A stretch of 64,000 nucleotides of DNA from Bacillus sp. FJAT-22090 (GCF_001278755.1 NZ_CP012601.1:3906154-3970153), one strand, 5' to 3'; shown: positions 1-8,372, numbered from the stretch's first letter. The notes: generated by a model not told the origin, from the letters alone. Made by a program: numbers and translations.

Positions 1-1110
1 TTCAATTATTTCTGCTGGCTTTGAGTTTAAAATGCTATTCAGAACTCTACACCTAGCCTCTGCTGAATTTAGAAGTAATATAAGCTCATCTATGCACTCT
101 TTAATAATCATTCCTGTTTTAGCAATACCATTAAATACCGGATCGCCAGCAAGCTCTTCAAACATATATTGAAAAGTTTCCTGCAGCCTCGTAACTCGTT
201 GATTAAATCGAGCACTTTCATCCGAGACTATGCTTACAGAATTTCCGATATAATCTCTGACATTAGTGATACGGCCTTTTACATGATCCCTGATTCCATC
301 GGAAAGCAACAGCATATTTTCCTTGTTTATTAGAATCTTTTCAGTCTGTCCACTATACAAAGGAGAACCGGTCCATATACTAGTTACAATATGATCATCA
401 GCTCCTACGTAAATAAATCCATGTCCAGGCTCATCTTTTATGCCTATTTCTATTTTAAAATTTCCTTCTGTATCTGCTTCTACGTAGCCAGTATGATTGG
501 ACCCTAGCATTGAGAACATTGGTATTCCATTGTTTATTCCGTATTTATTGCCTGGAATTCGATCTCCCATTCCAATAGACTCTTCTGTACCAGTTAGAAA
601 ATCATACTTACTATAGTAATTTGTAATGTTGGTATAATCTTTAGTAGGATCGACCATACCAGATGGAAGTATTGCAGGATTTAACGTCACGGCTTTTACT
701 TGAGGATTTTCGATGGCTACAGCGTTCGTTAAAGCACCAGCAAGTGAATTTCCTGAGACAGAAGAAATGTCCCCATATTTATTGTTCATCTGCTGAAAAT
801 AAGCTTTTGCATCATGAATTTGAGCGGGGGGAACGTCGCTTAACAGCTTTGTATTAGTCCCAATCCAGTCTTTGTCAAGTTGTTCGCTCCCGACAAATAC
901 AACGGATAGCTCTTTCGTTTCAAAATTTTGAATGGTTAATGCATCTAGCCCGGAGGATGTATCGTAAAGTGTATGAATAACATAAAATTCTTTTCCATTA
1001 ACTTGTAGGATATCATTAACTTCGTATTTTTGATATGCATGATAACCTGCTAGCTCCACTAAATCTCTGTCATTCGTATTCGGACGAGTTACGTTATTTA
1101 TAATAGTCAT
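1..1110 (-). CDS. TslA-like type VII secreted lipase toxin (partial, C-terminus off window)
   Basis: The reading frame is open from an ATG at 1110 to the window edge (370 codons seen, no stop). An AGGAG site overlaps the end of the upstream lipoprotein gene, and the start lies 13 bases after that stop. The N-terminal 250 residues look like an alpha/beta hydrolase: nucleophile motif SGNSLAGAL (Ser122; Ala replaces the usual second Gly), then Asp170 in YDFLTG and His206 in SNHTGY as a plausible triad. Residues 270-370 are helical, with no further enzyme motif. Enzyme first and helical targeting domain last is the order described for staphylococcal TslA, a T7SS phospholipase with a reversed LXG layout. 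Identification as TslA-like is inference; a non-secreted lipase is the alternative. Partner (TlaA-like) genes are not visible. Confidence 0.72.
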   Translation of the reverse strand, partial: MTIINNVTRPNTNDRDLVELAGYHAYQKYEVNDILQVNGKEFYVIHTLYDTSSGLDALTIQNFETKELSVVFVGSEQLDKDWIGTNTKLLSDVPPAQIHDAKAYFQQMNNKYGDISSVSGNSLAGALTNAVAIENPQVKAVTLNPAILPSGMVDPTKDYTNITNYYSKYDFLTGTEESIGMGDRIPGNKYGINNGIPMFSMLGSNHTGYVEADTEGNFKIEIGIKDEPGHGFIYVGADDHIVTSIWTGSPLYSGQTEKILINKENMLLLSDGIRDHVKGRITNVRDYIGNSVSIVSDESARFNQRVTRLQETFQYMFEELAGDPVFNGIAKTGMIIKECIDELILLLNSAEARCRVLNSILNSKPAEIIE

Positions 1111-1123
1111 AGGTTATTTTCTC

Positions 1124-2065
1124 CTATTCCTTCATAATTTCATTAATCGTAGTTTCCTCTATACTGTTATCTTTTGAACCATTTCCGTACTTACTATTAA
1201 TTAAATTATCGTGTAATAAAAGAGTATAAGCACCCCTTGGCAAACCATCCATACTTTCGATTTCAGATACTATCTGTGAATAGGTAACTTTATCTGGTTC
1301 CACATCCTTTTCTTTCATGAATAGATTGATAGTAATTTTTACAGCTTCTGTTTCAAATTTATTTTCATCAAGGAAATTTCTGAGCTCTTCTTTACTTACA
1401 TTTTGGTTTTCTAAGTACATAGAGTTAAGATGGTCGAAAACGTCAGTAAAAAAACTCATATAGTAATAGGGAGTCGAGTAACCAGAATCCGTTTTTTCTA
1501 CCGCCTCTTTAGTTTTACCAACAACAGGGTATTCTTTAGTTATTTGGTTCATAAAATTATTTAAGTTGGCTATTTCCTCATCATAAGCCATTGCAAATAA
1601 TCCGCCTGATAAGGCATTTTCTATTTGGCCTTCCTGTGACCACACGCTGTCTGTTTTTACTGTTTTACTTTGTAGATCTATCGGAACAACAGCAAATGTA
1701 TGAAAATGTGGTTCTCCCACTGATTCTACGAATACTGAAACACCATCAACTGCACCTACAAAGTTATGGACAATTACTTCCGTTTTATATTTTTCACTGA
1801 AGAACTTTTTTACTGCTACTTCAATTTCATCACGATTTGCTTCTGCGATTTTATCCGTTTCCTCACCATTCCTCAATGCATATCCTTCACCTGTATACTC
1901 CTGAACGCTCACTAGGTTTTCAGTCTTTAAAGCAATTCCGTGACCTCCTGTTGCGGCTACTGTTTCTTTTTGAGAGCTTTTTGTATTCTCAGTATCCATG
2001 TTACATCCTCCTATTAAAACGGTTATGCCTAGTCCGAGTACTAAGGCTTTTTTGTTGCTTCGCAT
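1124..2065 (-). CDS. Lipoprotein, DUF1672-like, probable immunity protein for the adjacent lipase (TilA-like)
   Basis: A 313-residue lipoprotein. Signal peptide MRSNKKALVLGLGITVLIGG is followed by Cys21 (lipobox IGGC), so it should be lipid-anchored outside the membrane. A strong AGGAGGT precedes the ATG at 2065. The mature protein contains SVQEYTGEGYALRNG, VESVGEPHFHTFAVVPID and VVGKTKEA, which I recall as typical of the DUF1672 lipoproteins of staphylococci and bacilli. It is the first gene of a two-gene unit with the lipase toxin, which starts 13 bases downstream. An anchored lipoprotein is the right location to neutralise a phospholipase attacking the membrane from outside, as TilA does for TslA. 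Lipoprotein nature is sequence-evident; immunity function is inferred from position. Confidence 0.72.
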   Translation of the reverse strand: MRSNKKALVLGLGITVLIGGCNMDTENTKSSQKETVAATGGHGIALKTENLVSVQEYTGEGYALRNGEETDKIAEANRDEIEVAVKKFFSEKYKTEVIVHNFVGAVDGVSVFVESVGEPHFHTFAVVPIDLQSKTVKTDSVWSQEGQIENALSGGLFAMAYDEEIANLNNFMNQITKEYPVVGKTKEAVEKTDSGYSTPYYYMSFFTDVFDHLNSMYLENQNVSKEELRNFLDENKFETEAVKITINLFMKEKDVEPDKVTYSQIVSEIESMDGLPRGAYTLLLHDNLINSKYGNGSKDNSIEETTINEIMKE

Positions 2066-2369
2066 ATAATTACCTCCTAACGTGCAAATCTTTCGCTCTA
2101 AATATCCTATTTTTACTAATTGTATAAAAAATTTTAGATAACTGAAAACATATTCCTTATATTTTATTTGAATTTTGAAAAAACAGGTGAAAGGATATGA
2201 CTTGTAAATAGCTAACGAGGACTTTTGTTTTATAGTTCATTGGGACAAATATACTTATACCTTTTTGTTTCAAAATGATATTTATAAAATATTAGCCCCT
2301 GTTAGGTTAATCGATTATTAACAGGGTACAATAATTGATGAGCTTTAACTATTGTAAGGAGGAATTTGA
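2066..2369. other. Divergent intergenic region with hairpin before the DUF1292 gene
   Basis: This 304-base AT-rich gap separates the toxin/immunity unit (leftward) from the DUF1292 gene (rightward). The only clear structure is an inverted repeat CCCTGTTA (2297-2304) / TAACAGGG (2319-2326), 44 bases before the DUF1292 start. It has no run of T after it, so it may be an operator or leader hairpin rather than a terminator. No ORF or RNA gene is recognised. Confidence 0.4.
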
Positions 2370-2672
2370 ATGGACGAGAAAATGGGTGGCATTGAAGTTG
2401 GAGAAATTCTTACAGTTCTAGATGAAGAAGACCGTGAACAAGAAATTGAAGTGATTGGTATGTTGACTATTGAAGAAAAGGAATATGCGGCAGTTGCATT
2501 TGCGGATGATGCCCAAGAAGAAACAGTCGAAGAAGTGGATGTGTTCTTTTTCCAAATTATTGATGGTGAGGAGCTAGCGGAAATAGAAACGGACGCTGAA
2601 TTTGAGAAAGTATCCGCTGCATTTTTAGAAGCACAAGAAGAAGCAGAAGACTTTGATGAAGAAGATGAATAA
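2370..2672 (+). CDS. DUF1292 family protein (paralogue 1 of 3)
   Basis: A 100-residue, strongly acidic soluble protein with AAGGAGG seven to eight bases before the ATG. The core is a DUF1292 domain: IEVGEILTVLDEEDREQEIEVIGMLTIEEKEYAAVAF, then DVFFFQI and FEKVSAAFLEAQEEA. DUF1292 includes YrzB, encoded beside ruvX and yrrK in bacilli; its biochemical role is not established. This copy stands alone, unlike the ruvX-linked one. Two further copies sit at 34117 and 34729, and the three share the IEVG..-TV(L/M)DE..-QE.EV pattern. The C-terminal tail (EEAEDFDEEDE) is low complexity. Confidence 0.85.
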   Translation: MDEKMGGIEVGEILTVLDEEDREQEIEVIGMLTIEEKEYAAVAFADDAQEETVEEVDVFFFQIIDGEELAEIETDAEFEKVSAAFLEAQEEAEDFDEEDE

Positions 2673-2844
2673 ACGGTTGTGAAGAGAGGATATACTCCTC
2701 TCTTCAGACTGTTGACAAACTCTCGCATTCTTCATTGCTCTTGAGCACAGCTCTTCGCAAACAAAATTGCTTACACTTCGTTGTAAGCTCATGAACTTAA
2801 GATCTATTCGATTCCGCCTCAGGATTATATCGAGAGGATGATGG

Positions 2845-3129
2845 CTATAATCCTTCGCGACAACCTGTATTATCTTGAAACCGATTGTATTTTTTCATCT
2901 CATTTATTGTTTCTTCTACTTCCATTAGGTACTGGTCGAATACCGCATTGTTACCTGATTCGGTAAAATTCTGTTTATCAATAGAATTAAGCAACGCAAG
3001 GACCCCTTTAAATTTAATGTCATCAAAACCAGGGACCTCAGATTGGCCCTCGATTTCCCCTTTTAGTATGATTTGTCTTTGTTCATTTTCCATGTGAAAT
3101 ATAAACTTCTGTATTTCATTTATTTCCAT
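2845..3129 (-). CDS. Hypothetical protein, 94 aa
   Basis: A 94-residue soluble protein. Its ATG at 3129 is preceded at good spacing by AGGAGAG, which supports a real gene. The sequence is mixed and probably helical in its C-terminal half (YLMEVEETINEMKKYNRF). It has no signal peptide, membrane segment or recognised motif. It is divergent from sspH. I do not recognise the family. Confidence 0.6.
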   Translation of the reverse strand: MEINEIQKFIFHMENEQRQIILKGEIEGQSEVPGFDDIKFKGVLALLNSIDKQNFTESGNNAVFDQYLMEVEETINEMKKYNRFQDNTGCREGL

Positions 3130-3244
3130 TAACTATCTCTCCTAAATTTTACTCATTACTTTACATAATATATCCGAAAGTAACGGTATTAACCCCCTCA
3201 ATGGAGGAACAATAGGATTTATAGAAATTAAGGAGGTGACATCC

Positions 3245-3424
3245 ATGAATGCTGATCGAGCTCAAGAAATAGCTTTTTCGAAAAGTATGTCTAATGTAAC
3301 ATTTAATGGAGAAAGGGTTTATATTGAACATGTGGACCGAGATAAGGATTTGGCAACCATTCATTTCATTAATGATCCAAATAAAAAGGAAAGTGTTTCA
3401 GTTACGAGCTTAGTTGAACAATAA
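3245..3424 (+). CDS. sspH: H-type small acid-soluble spore protein
   Basis: A 59-residue protein of the SspH family: MNADRAQEIAFS at the N-terminus, then VTFNGERVYIEHVD, aligning by eye with B. subtilis SspH (MN.QRAQEI, VTYNG.PVYIQHVD). H-type SASPs are minor core proteins made in the forespore. The start is the ATG at 3245, eight bases after GGAGG; an upstream in-frame GTG at 3236 overlaps the ribosome site and is less likely. A strong terminator follows at 3438. Confidence 0.92.
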   Translation: MNADRAQEIAFSKSMSNVTFNGERVYIEHVDRDKDLATIHFINDPNKKESVSVTSLVEQ

Positions 3425-3437
3425 GAAAATCACTATT

Positions 3438-3470
3438 GAACTGCACCAAAAAGAAGGTGCAGTTCTTTTC
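3438..3470 (+). terminator. Rho-independent terminator of sspH
   Basis: Perfect 10-bp stem GAACTGCACC / GGTGCAGTTC with an eight-base A-rich loop, followed by TTTT, 13 bases after the sspH stop. Confidence 0.9.
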
Positions 3471-3710
3471 GTGTATATAAAGTAAAACGAAATCGGTATA
3501 AAATAGTATTTATTGTATAGTAAGAAAAGCTATGGTAAAATGAAATTCACTTTAAGAAATGGAGGTTTTCCTTTTGACAGCATCTATGAGACTAAGAAAC
3601 CAAACTTTGAACCGTTAATTGAATATGGTCAAGGGCTCTGCCTAAGTGTGGAGTAAATGGGATTAGTCTGTCTCTTAAGGAAAACTTTATTTTACGTTTA
3701 ACAAAAAAAG

Positions 3711-3736
3711 AGAGGGTGAATCTACCCTCTTTTTTT
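3711..3736 (+). terminator. Rho-independent terminator in a gene-free stretch
   Basis: Stem AGAGGGT / ACCCTCT with loop GAATCT and seven T. No gene ends just upstream: 3471-3710 holds only a tiny ORF (about 19 codons after GGAGG near 3562) and no recognisable domain. The terminator may end a short transcript or be left over from a lost gene. Confidence 0.8.
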
Positions 3737-3840
3737 GTTGTCTAAAAATAGTAGTGTATGTAAATATTCGATTTGAGCAAAAAAGACCTTAACCATTTAC
3801 TTTTCAATGCAGGAAATATATAGAAAAGGTCGTGAATAAG

Positions 3841-5091
3841 ATGAATACGGAATATGAAAATTGGAAAAAGAATATTATTATCTTTTTAAGTAGCCAGACG
3901 ATATCCCTTTTTGGTTCCTCACTGGTTCAATATGCGATTATGTGGCATATAACACTCACTACACAATCAGGAATGATGATGACACTATTTATATTATGTG
4001 GATTCATCCCTACATTTATTTTATCGCCTTTTGCTGGAGTGTGGGCAGATCGATACAATCGGAAGGTACTCATTATCTTATCAGATGGACTGATTGCTAT
4101 AGCAACTCTCATAATGGCAATTGTCTTCTTAATGGGATATGAGGCTATTTGGCTATTGTTTGCCATGTCAGCTATTAGAGCGGTAGGAACAGGTATTCAA
4201 GGTCCAGCAGTAGGGGCTATTTTGCCGCAAATTGTTCCAGAGGATAAGCTGACGAAAGTAAGCGGAACTAACGGAAGTATACAGGCTATTATAATGTTCG
4301 TGTCTCCTATGGTGAGTGCGGCATTGCTTACGATGGCTACATTAGAAATCATTTTCTTTATAGATGTGGTAACTGCAGCTATAGCGATTGTAACTTTACT
4401 CGTGTTCTTAAAAATTAAGGTACATGCAAAGGCATCCGAAGCACAAACGACAAGCTATCTTAGTGATTTTAAAGCAGGTTTAACATATATTAACAACCAT
4501 GCTTTTTTGAAAAAGTTCTTTTTGTTTTTCGCGTTGTTTTTTGTTTTGATGGCGCCAGCCGCATTTTTAACTCCTTTACAAGTGACTCGAAGCTTTGGTG
4601 ATGATGTATGGAGATTAACTGCAATCGAAATTGCCTTTTCGGTTGGAATGATGGCAGGCGGAGGTATTATTGCTTCTTGGGGAGGTTTTGCAAACAAGGT
4701 GCATACGATGACACTTGCCAGTATTATAATGGGAATTTGTACGATTGCGCTTGGGATTATGCCAATATTTTGGGCATATTTACTCTTCATGGCGATATTC
4801 GGGGTCTCAATGCCAGTTTTCAATACACCTACGACTGTACTAATTCAAGAACGAGTTGAGGGTGATTACTTGGGTAGAATATTTGGTGTTTTTGGGATGA
4901 TTGCTACTTCAATGATGCCAATAGGGATGCTCATATTCGGACCAATGGCAGATATTGTGAGAGTTGAATGGATTCTATTGGGTACGGGAGTGCTAATGTT
5001 ACTACTTAGCCTATTGTTAGGAAGAGACAAAGTATTATTAAAAGCAGGTGAGCCTGTAGTTGTTCCAGAGTCTTCTGATCTAACTTCATAA
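3841..5091 (+). CDS. MFS drug exporter, DHA3 (macrolide-efflux Mef-like) family
   Basis: A 416-residue integral membrane protein with about 12 hydrophobic segments. The loop between TM2 and TM3 carries the MFS signature GVWADRYNRKVLII, and TM5 has the GPAVGAILPQIVPEDKL pattern typical of DHA3 exporters such as MefA and B. subtilis YfiS. Proton-driven efflux of macrolide-like drugs is the family role; the substrate here is unknown. The start is set at the ATG at 3841, since AAAAGG at 3824 lies only two bases before an alternative in-frame GTG at 3832. The gene stands alone and ends at a strong terminator. Confidence 0.85.
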   Translation: MNTEYENWKKNIIIFLSSQTISLFGSSLVQYAIMWHITLTTQSGMMMTLFILCGFIPTFILSPFAGVWADRYNRKVLIILSDGLIAIATLIMAIVFLMGYEAIWLLFAMSAIRAVGTGIQGPAVGAILPQIVPEDKLTKVSGTNGSIQAIIMFVSPMVSAALLTMATLEIIFFIDVVTAAIAIVTLLVFLKIKVHAKASEAQTTSYLSDFKAGLTYINNHAFLKKFFLFFALFFVLMAPAAFLTPLQVTRSFGDDVWRLTAIEIAFSVGMMAGGGIIASWGGFANKVHTMTLASIIMGICTIALGIMPIFWAYLLFMAIFGVSMPVFNTPTTVLIQERVEGDYLGRIFGVFGMIATSMMPIGMLIFGPMADIVRVEWILLGTGVLMLLLSLLLGRDKVLLKAGEPVVVPESSDLTS

Positions 5092-5097
5092 TTTATA

Positions 5098-5138
5098 AAC
5101 ACCTTGAGATGGTTAGATCGCCGTTTCAAGGTGTTTTT
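5098..5138 (+). terminator. Terminator of the MFS gene
   Basis: Stem AACACCTTGA / TCAAGGTGTT around an 18-base loop, then T-rich sequence, seven bases after the stop. Confidence 0.85.
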
Positions 5139-5447
5139 GCTAGGTTTTTTCCAAAGAGGGAGCTACTCTGAAAAATACCGATATGTATAAGAATAATATT
5201 AATGACACGCACCACGGGACTGATAACGCCAAAATTTATCTCTACGTCCCATATTAAGTTTAAACTTCAATTCTTGTATACCTTAGAGCGTAATCATTGA
5301 CCATTGTATTTTGCTATGTAGGCCGTCGTCTTAGGACATCATTCACTTTAGTAATAAATATTAGTATAATTTCAACTTAGATGTAATGACTATTTAGGTT
5401 TAAAACTATCATTCGGGAAGTAGAGATATGTATGGCAAATTTTATTA
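5139..5447. other. Intergenic region, nothing recognised
   Basis: About 310 bases between two convergent genes. I see no ORF with a ribosome site, no tRNA and no clear hairpin apart from the MFS terminator at its left edge. Confidence 0.5.
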
Positions 5448-5669
5448 TTAGGCTTTAATTAATTTCCCTTTACTATCTGTAAATTTCCCAATAGCAATTA
5501 TAATAAAATCAATTATTGTCCAAATTCCTAGTCCACCTAGTGTAAGCAACATTAAAATTCCTGTTCCTACTTTACCAGCATAAAACCTATGAACACCTAA
5601 TGAACCTAAAAAGAAACAAAGTAGTAAAGCTGCTACAAAATTCTTTTCTGAATTCGTGTTTTCTGACAT
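5448..5669 (-). CDS. TM2 domain-containing membrane protein
   Basis: A 73-residue protein consisting almost entirely of a TM2 domain. A short polar N-terminus is followed by helix 1 with the signature LGSLGVHRFYAGK (HRFY at 27-30), then a glycine-rich turn and helix 2 ending in IWTIIDFIII. AAAGGAGG stands nine bases before the ATG. TM2 proteins are small two-helix membrane proteins of poorly known function. Confidence 0.88.
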   Translation of the reverse strand: MSENTNSEKNFVAALLLCFFLGSLGVHRFYAGKVGTGILMLLTLGGLGIWTIIDFIIIAIGKFTDSKGKLIKA

Positions 5670-5814
5670 AATATATTCCTCCTTTCACCTGTAATCGAAT
5701 ATTACAGTAACATAGTTTAAAATATATAAATATAAGTAATATTTAACAATTAATTGTACGAGCAAGGTTTAAAGGGACCTCTATCTTTACAGATGAGATC
5801 CCTTCCCTTATAAC

Positions 5815-6123
5815 TTAGTTTCTTTCTATTCGAATCGCTTGAATGTCTTGGCAGTCTACGATAATTGTTGAACCATTATCAGTAAAGATTGCACAGCAAG
5901 TATCCCGATCAAAGTTAATAAAAAAAACATTATTTAATCTTCGACCACCTTTTAAGAAAACATCAACCTCAGTCTGCATTCTTAATCGTCTTAATTGGTC
6001 ACAAACACAACCTTCGCAGCGATTTCTATCACGATCTCTGTTGCGATCTCTGTCACGATCTCTATCACGATCACGATCTCTTTCATTTTCAGATTCTCTT
6101 AATCTTCTACATTCAGAACACAT
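5815..6123 (-). CDS. Cys-rich protein with Asp/Arg repeat, possible spore-coat or exosporium component
   Basis: A 102-residue protein in three parts: a CxxC head (MCSECRRLRES), a nearly pure Asp-Arg dipeptide tract (about residues 15-35), and a globular tail with CEGCVCDQLRRL and paired Cys (DTCCAIF). The start is the ATG at 6123, eight bases after GGAGG; an in-frame TTG at 6129 sits too close to the site. Cysteine-rich small proteins with simple charged repeats are common in spore coats, which fits this spore former, but I do not recognise the family. Confidence 0.7.
   Translation of the reverse strand: MCSECRRLRESENERDRDRDRDRDRDRNRDRDRNRCEGCVCDQLRRLRMQTEVDVFLKGGRRLNNVFFINFDRDTCCAIFTDNGSTIIVDCQDIQAIRIERN
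6018..6085. repeat. Hexanucleotide tandem repeat (GATCTC/GATCAC) encoding the Asp-Arg tract
   Basis: Imperfect tandem repeat of six-base units alternating GATCTC, GATCAC and GATCAT on the plus strand. It encodes (Asp-Arg)n on the minus strand. In-frame changes of copy number would vary tract length without shifting frame. Confidence 0.8.
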
Positions 6124-6389
6124 ATTCAATCCCTCCCTTCTGGCATTTAAAATCTAGCCTCATTTATAAACTATGATGATCGATAAAAAGAGATTGAACA
6201 ATTTGTCCTATAATAATAAAATAGTTATCTTTCTGAGTCTTAAAAAGAAAATATGATGTAGAAGAAAATCTCTCCTTTAACTAAAGGGGTAGTTTAGGTA
6301 AACAAGAAAAGATTGTATTCAAAAAAAGGGTTATTTTATATATAATTCCAGTATAAGCCCAAAAAAGTATCCAAAAGGAGAAATGAATA

Positions 6390-6821
6390 ATGAGTCTGAA
6401 TATTACGAAAGAATTTAATAAAAAGGATAAACAATACATTCATGACGAGCTTTATAAGTTTAATTTAAAACATTTTCCAGAAGATTTAGCAGGCAGATAC
6501 GAAGAAATCAATTTATTTATAAAGGACGAAAACAGCATTGTCCGTGGCGGAATACTTGCTGAAGCGTGTTGGAATTGGTTAGAAATTCAAACTTTTATGA
6601 TAGATGAAGATATACGAAAGTCGGGTTTTGGAACTAAATTACTTTTAGAACTTGAGAAGATAGCTTTAGAAAAAGAATGTGATTTTATAAAGGTAGATAC
6701 TTTGAGTTTTCAAGCATTGGATTTCTACGAAAAGAATGGTTATCAAGTTTACGGGAGCTTAGATAATGTAGGCAGAGACTATAAACATTACTATTTAAAA
6801 AAAGACTTAAAGAAATTTTAA
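6390..6821 (+). CDS. GNAT family N-acetyltransferase
   Basis: A 143-residue GNAT protein. Motif A is visible as TFMIDEDIRKSGFGTKLLLELEKIA, with the acetyl-CoA loop R-K-S-G-F-G at 76-81. The C-terminal motif B region LDFYEKNGYQVYG is typical. AAGGAG lies nine bases before the ATG. It transfers an acetyl group from acetyl-CoA to an unknown amine. It heads the run of small plus-strand genes associated with the palindromic repeats. Confidence 0.88.
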   Translation: MSLNITKEFNKKDKQYIHDELYKFNLKHFPEDLAGRYEEINLFIKDENSIVRGGILAEACWNWLEIQTFMIDEDIRKSGFGTKLLLELEKIALEKECDFIKVDTLSFQALDFYEKNGYQVYGSLDNVGRDYKHYYLKKDLKKF

Positions 6822-6853
6822 TGTTATAGACATAATTAATTTGAGGTGTTCTT

Positions 6854-6880
6854 CATTCACTAACGGGGAGGTTAGTTGAA
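6854..6880 (+). repeat. Palindromic element copy 1
   Basis: TTCACTAAC / GGGGAG / GTTAGTTGAA: near-perfect arms around a G-rich centre. It ends 26 bases before the GTG of the next gene (6907). Confidence 0.8.
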
Positions 6881-6906
6881 TGATTTAAAAGAAGGAGTGA
6901 ATATTT

Positions 6907-7188
6907 GTGAAAACATTTAGCATTTGGTCATTTGTTTTTATTGTTATCGGAATATTATCCTATTTAATGAATTGGATGATAGACGGATACAGTGAACCTT
7001 TTATTTTTATAGGATTCATTTTATTAATTATAGGGGCAATAATAGGTTTTATCGCCATAGCTAAAAAGGAAAAAGGTGGTACTAAATACATTCCACTTGT
7101 TACTTTTTTTGTTGTCTTATTTTTAGTCTCCCTGTATGAACCTTTTCAAATTCTTCGTGTGATTACATGGCTGAAAAATATTACATAA
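6907..7188 (+). CDS. Small membrane protein, 93 aa
   Basis: A 93-residue hydrophobic protein with three predicted membrane segments (about 4-22, 32-52, 62-80) and a short basic loop KKEKGGTK. The start is a GTG nine bases after AAGGAG. No family recognised. It lies between two copies of the palindromic element, an arrangement repeated across this region. Confidence 0.7.
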   Translation: MKTFSIWSFVFIVIGILSYLMNWMIDGYSEPFIFIGFILLIIGAIIGFIAIAKKEKGGTKYIPLVTFFVVLFLVSLYEPFQILRVITWLKNIT

Positions 7189-7215
7189 CTAAACGTCTTT
7201 TTTATCGTTATTCTC

Positions 7216-7237
7216 TTTAACTAACGGGGAAGTTCAC
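7216..7237 (+). repeat. Palindromic element copy 2 (degenerate right arm)
   Basis: AACTAAC / GGGGA / AGTTCAC; the right arm is decayed. It lies 47 bases before the ATT start at 7284. Confidence 0.6.
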
Positions 7238-7283
7238 GAAGAAATTAAATGTCTATTTAGACAACCACAAAAGAGGTGGAAAT

Positions 7284-7652
7284 ATTAGAAAAATAGGAAT
7301 TACCATCTTAATAGCCATTTTATACTGTTTTCCATTTGTTTATTTTTCTATTTATCAAGATTTTGCCAACCGTTCAATGCTTGGGTATTTGATAATGATT
7401 GTTGTGACTTCACTTCTTGCATTTTTCGGGAAATTCTTTAGTAATTCAATCCCTTTTATTATTGGTAATATATTATCTGTAATAACTTCCTTTTATTTCA
7501 TCCATGAGATGACGGGAAACGAAAGATGGAATGGTTATTTTAAGCCGTTAACACCCTATCAATTATTAATGTTGGTTAGTTTTTTGAACTTGATTCCTCA
7601 GTTCTTCGCAATGAATTTAACAAATAAATATAAAAATAAAGTTAATGATTAA
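7284..7652 (+). CDS. Small membrane protein with apparent ATT start codon
   Basis: The frame codes for 122 residues from an ATT at 7284, with AGAGGTGG ending four bases before it. The first conventional start, ATG at 7377, has no ribosome site and would cut off the first membrane helix (RKIGITILIAILYCFPFVYF). Three to four hydrophobic segments follow. ATT initiation is known (for example infC) but rare, so this may be a decayed ATG/GTG. No family recognised. Confidence 0.6.
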   Translation: MRKIGITILIAILYCFPFVYFSIYQDFANRSMLGYLIMIVVTSLLAFFGKFFSNSIPFIIGNILSVITSFYFIHEMTGNERWNGYFKPLTPYQLLMLVSFLNLIPQFFAMNLTNKYKNKVND

Positions 7653-7803
7653 TTGAATTGTGGAGTAATATCCTTAGGGTTAGAAGTAGTAACAATATTG
7701 ATTAACATAGTTAATTGAAAAGAGGTTTAAGGAAAAACTGTTTATTATGATCGGTCACTTACTTTGAGTTCGGTAAAGGTTAGTAAATATTCATCAGTTT
7801 ATG

Positions 7804-7839
7804 AGAGCATTGGTCCAAGAAGGATTACTGCTCTTTTTT
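7804..7839 (+). terminator. Terminator-like hairpin before palindromic element copy 3
   Basis: Stem AGAGCA / TGCTCT with a 19-base loop and six T. It sits 150 bases after the preceding stop and directly abuts a degenerate palindromic element, as at other places in this region. Confidence 0.6.
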
Positions 7840-7840
7840 G

Positions 7841-7860
7841 TTGAACTAAAGTGGCAGGAA
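7841..7860 (+). repeat. Palindromic element copy 3 (degenerate)
   Basis: TTGAACTAAAGTGGCAGGAA matches the left half and centre of the consensus; the right arm is gone. It lies 26 bases before the GTG at 7887. Confidence 0.45.
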
Positions 7861-7886
7861 TGTATTTTATCTAGGGAGGGGCTATT

Positions 7887-8372
7887 GTGAGGAAGCCAGG
7901 CTTACAACCGCTTTTGATTTTAGTTGTATCGATACTTGTTATAAGTAGTGCTTTTTTTATGAAGAATATTGAATTGAAAAGGGAGCTAGGTGAGCAATAT
8001 CAAAGAGAAATGCTTCAGGCAAGTGGCTATTTAGAGGCTTTATCGAGGATGTCATCTAAAGAGCTACAGGCATTTGGAGAATCTAATCTTTTTCTATATC
8101 AGCCTTACTTTTTATCGGATATTTCCTTTACTATTCACCATCAAGAATTGGCTAGTCTATTAAGGGAAACCAACCATCAATTGTATACGGTAAATTCTCT
8201 AAATGAGGAGGAGCTAACAGCATTACATACAGATTTACGGAAGCTAGTCTTTACAGTGAATGACTTAATCGAAGAGGTAGGAGATAAAAGAATGGATTGG
8301 TACCAATTTTATCAAAGACCATCTAAAAGTGTGATGGAGCGAATTGATGAACGTCTAGCTTTGGAGTATTAG
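7887..8372 (+). CDS. Membrane-anchored hypothetical protein, 161 aa
   Basis: A 161-residue protein with an N-terminal membrane anchor (about 7-26, LLILVVSILVISSAFFM). The rest is a mainly helical, Leu/Glu-rich domain expected outside the cell. The start is a GTG after GGGAGGGG. No lipobox Cys is present, so it is an anchored or secreted protein rather than a lipoprotein. Function unknown. Confidence 0.65.
   Translation: MRKPGLQPLLILVVSILVISSAFFMKNIELKRELGEQYQREMLQASGYLEALSRMSSKELQAFGESNLFLYQPYFLSDISFTIHHQELASLLRETNHQLYTVNSLNEEELTALHTDLRKLVFTVNDLIEEVGDKRMDWYQFYQRPSKSVMERIDERLALEY

Noticed and set aside
2345-2728. Ser-rich 127-codon frame on the minus strand
   Set aside because: It is the complement of the DUF1292 gene; its Ser runs mirror Glu/Asp codons on the plus strand, and no ribosome site is present.
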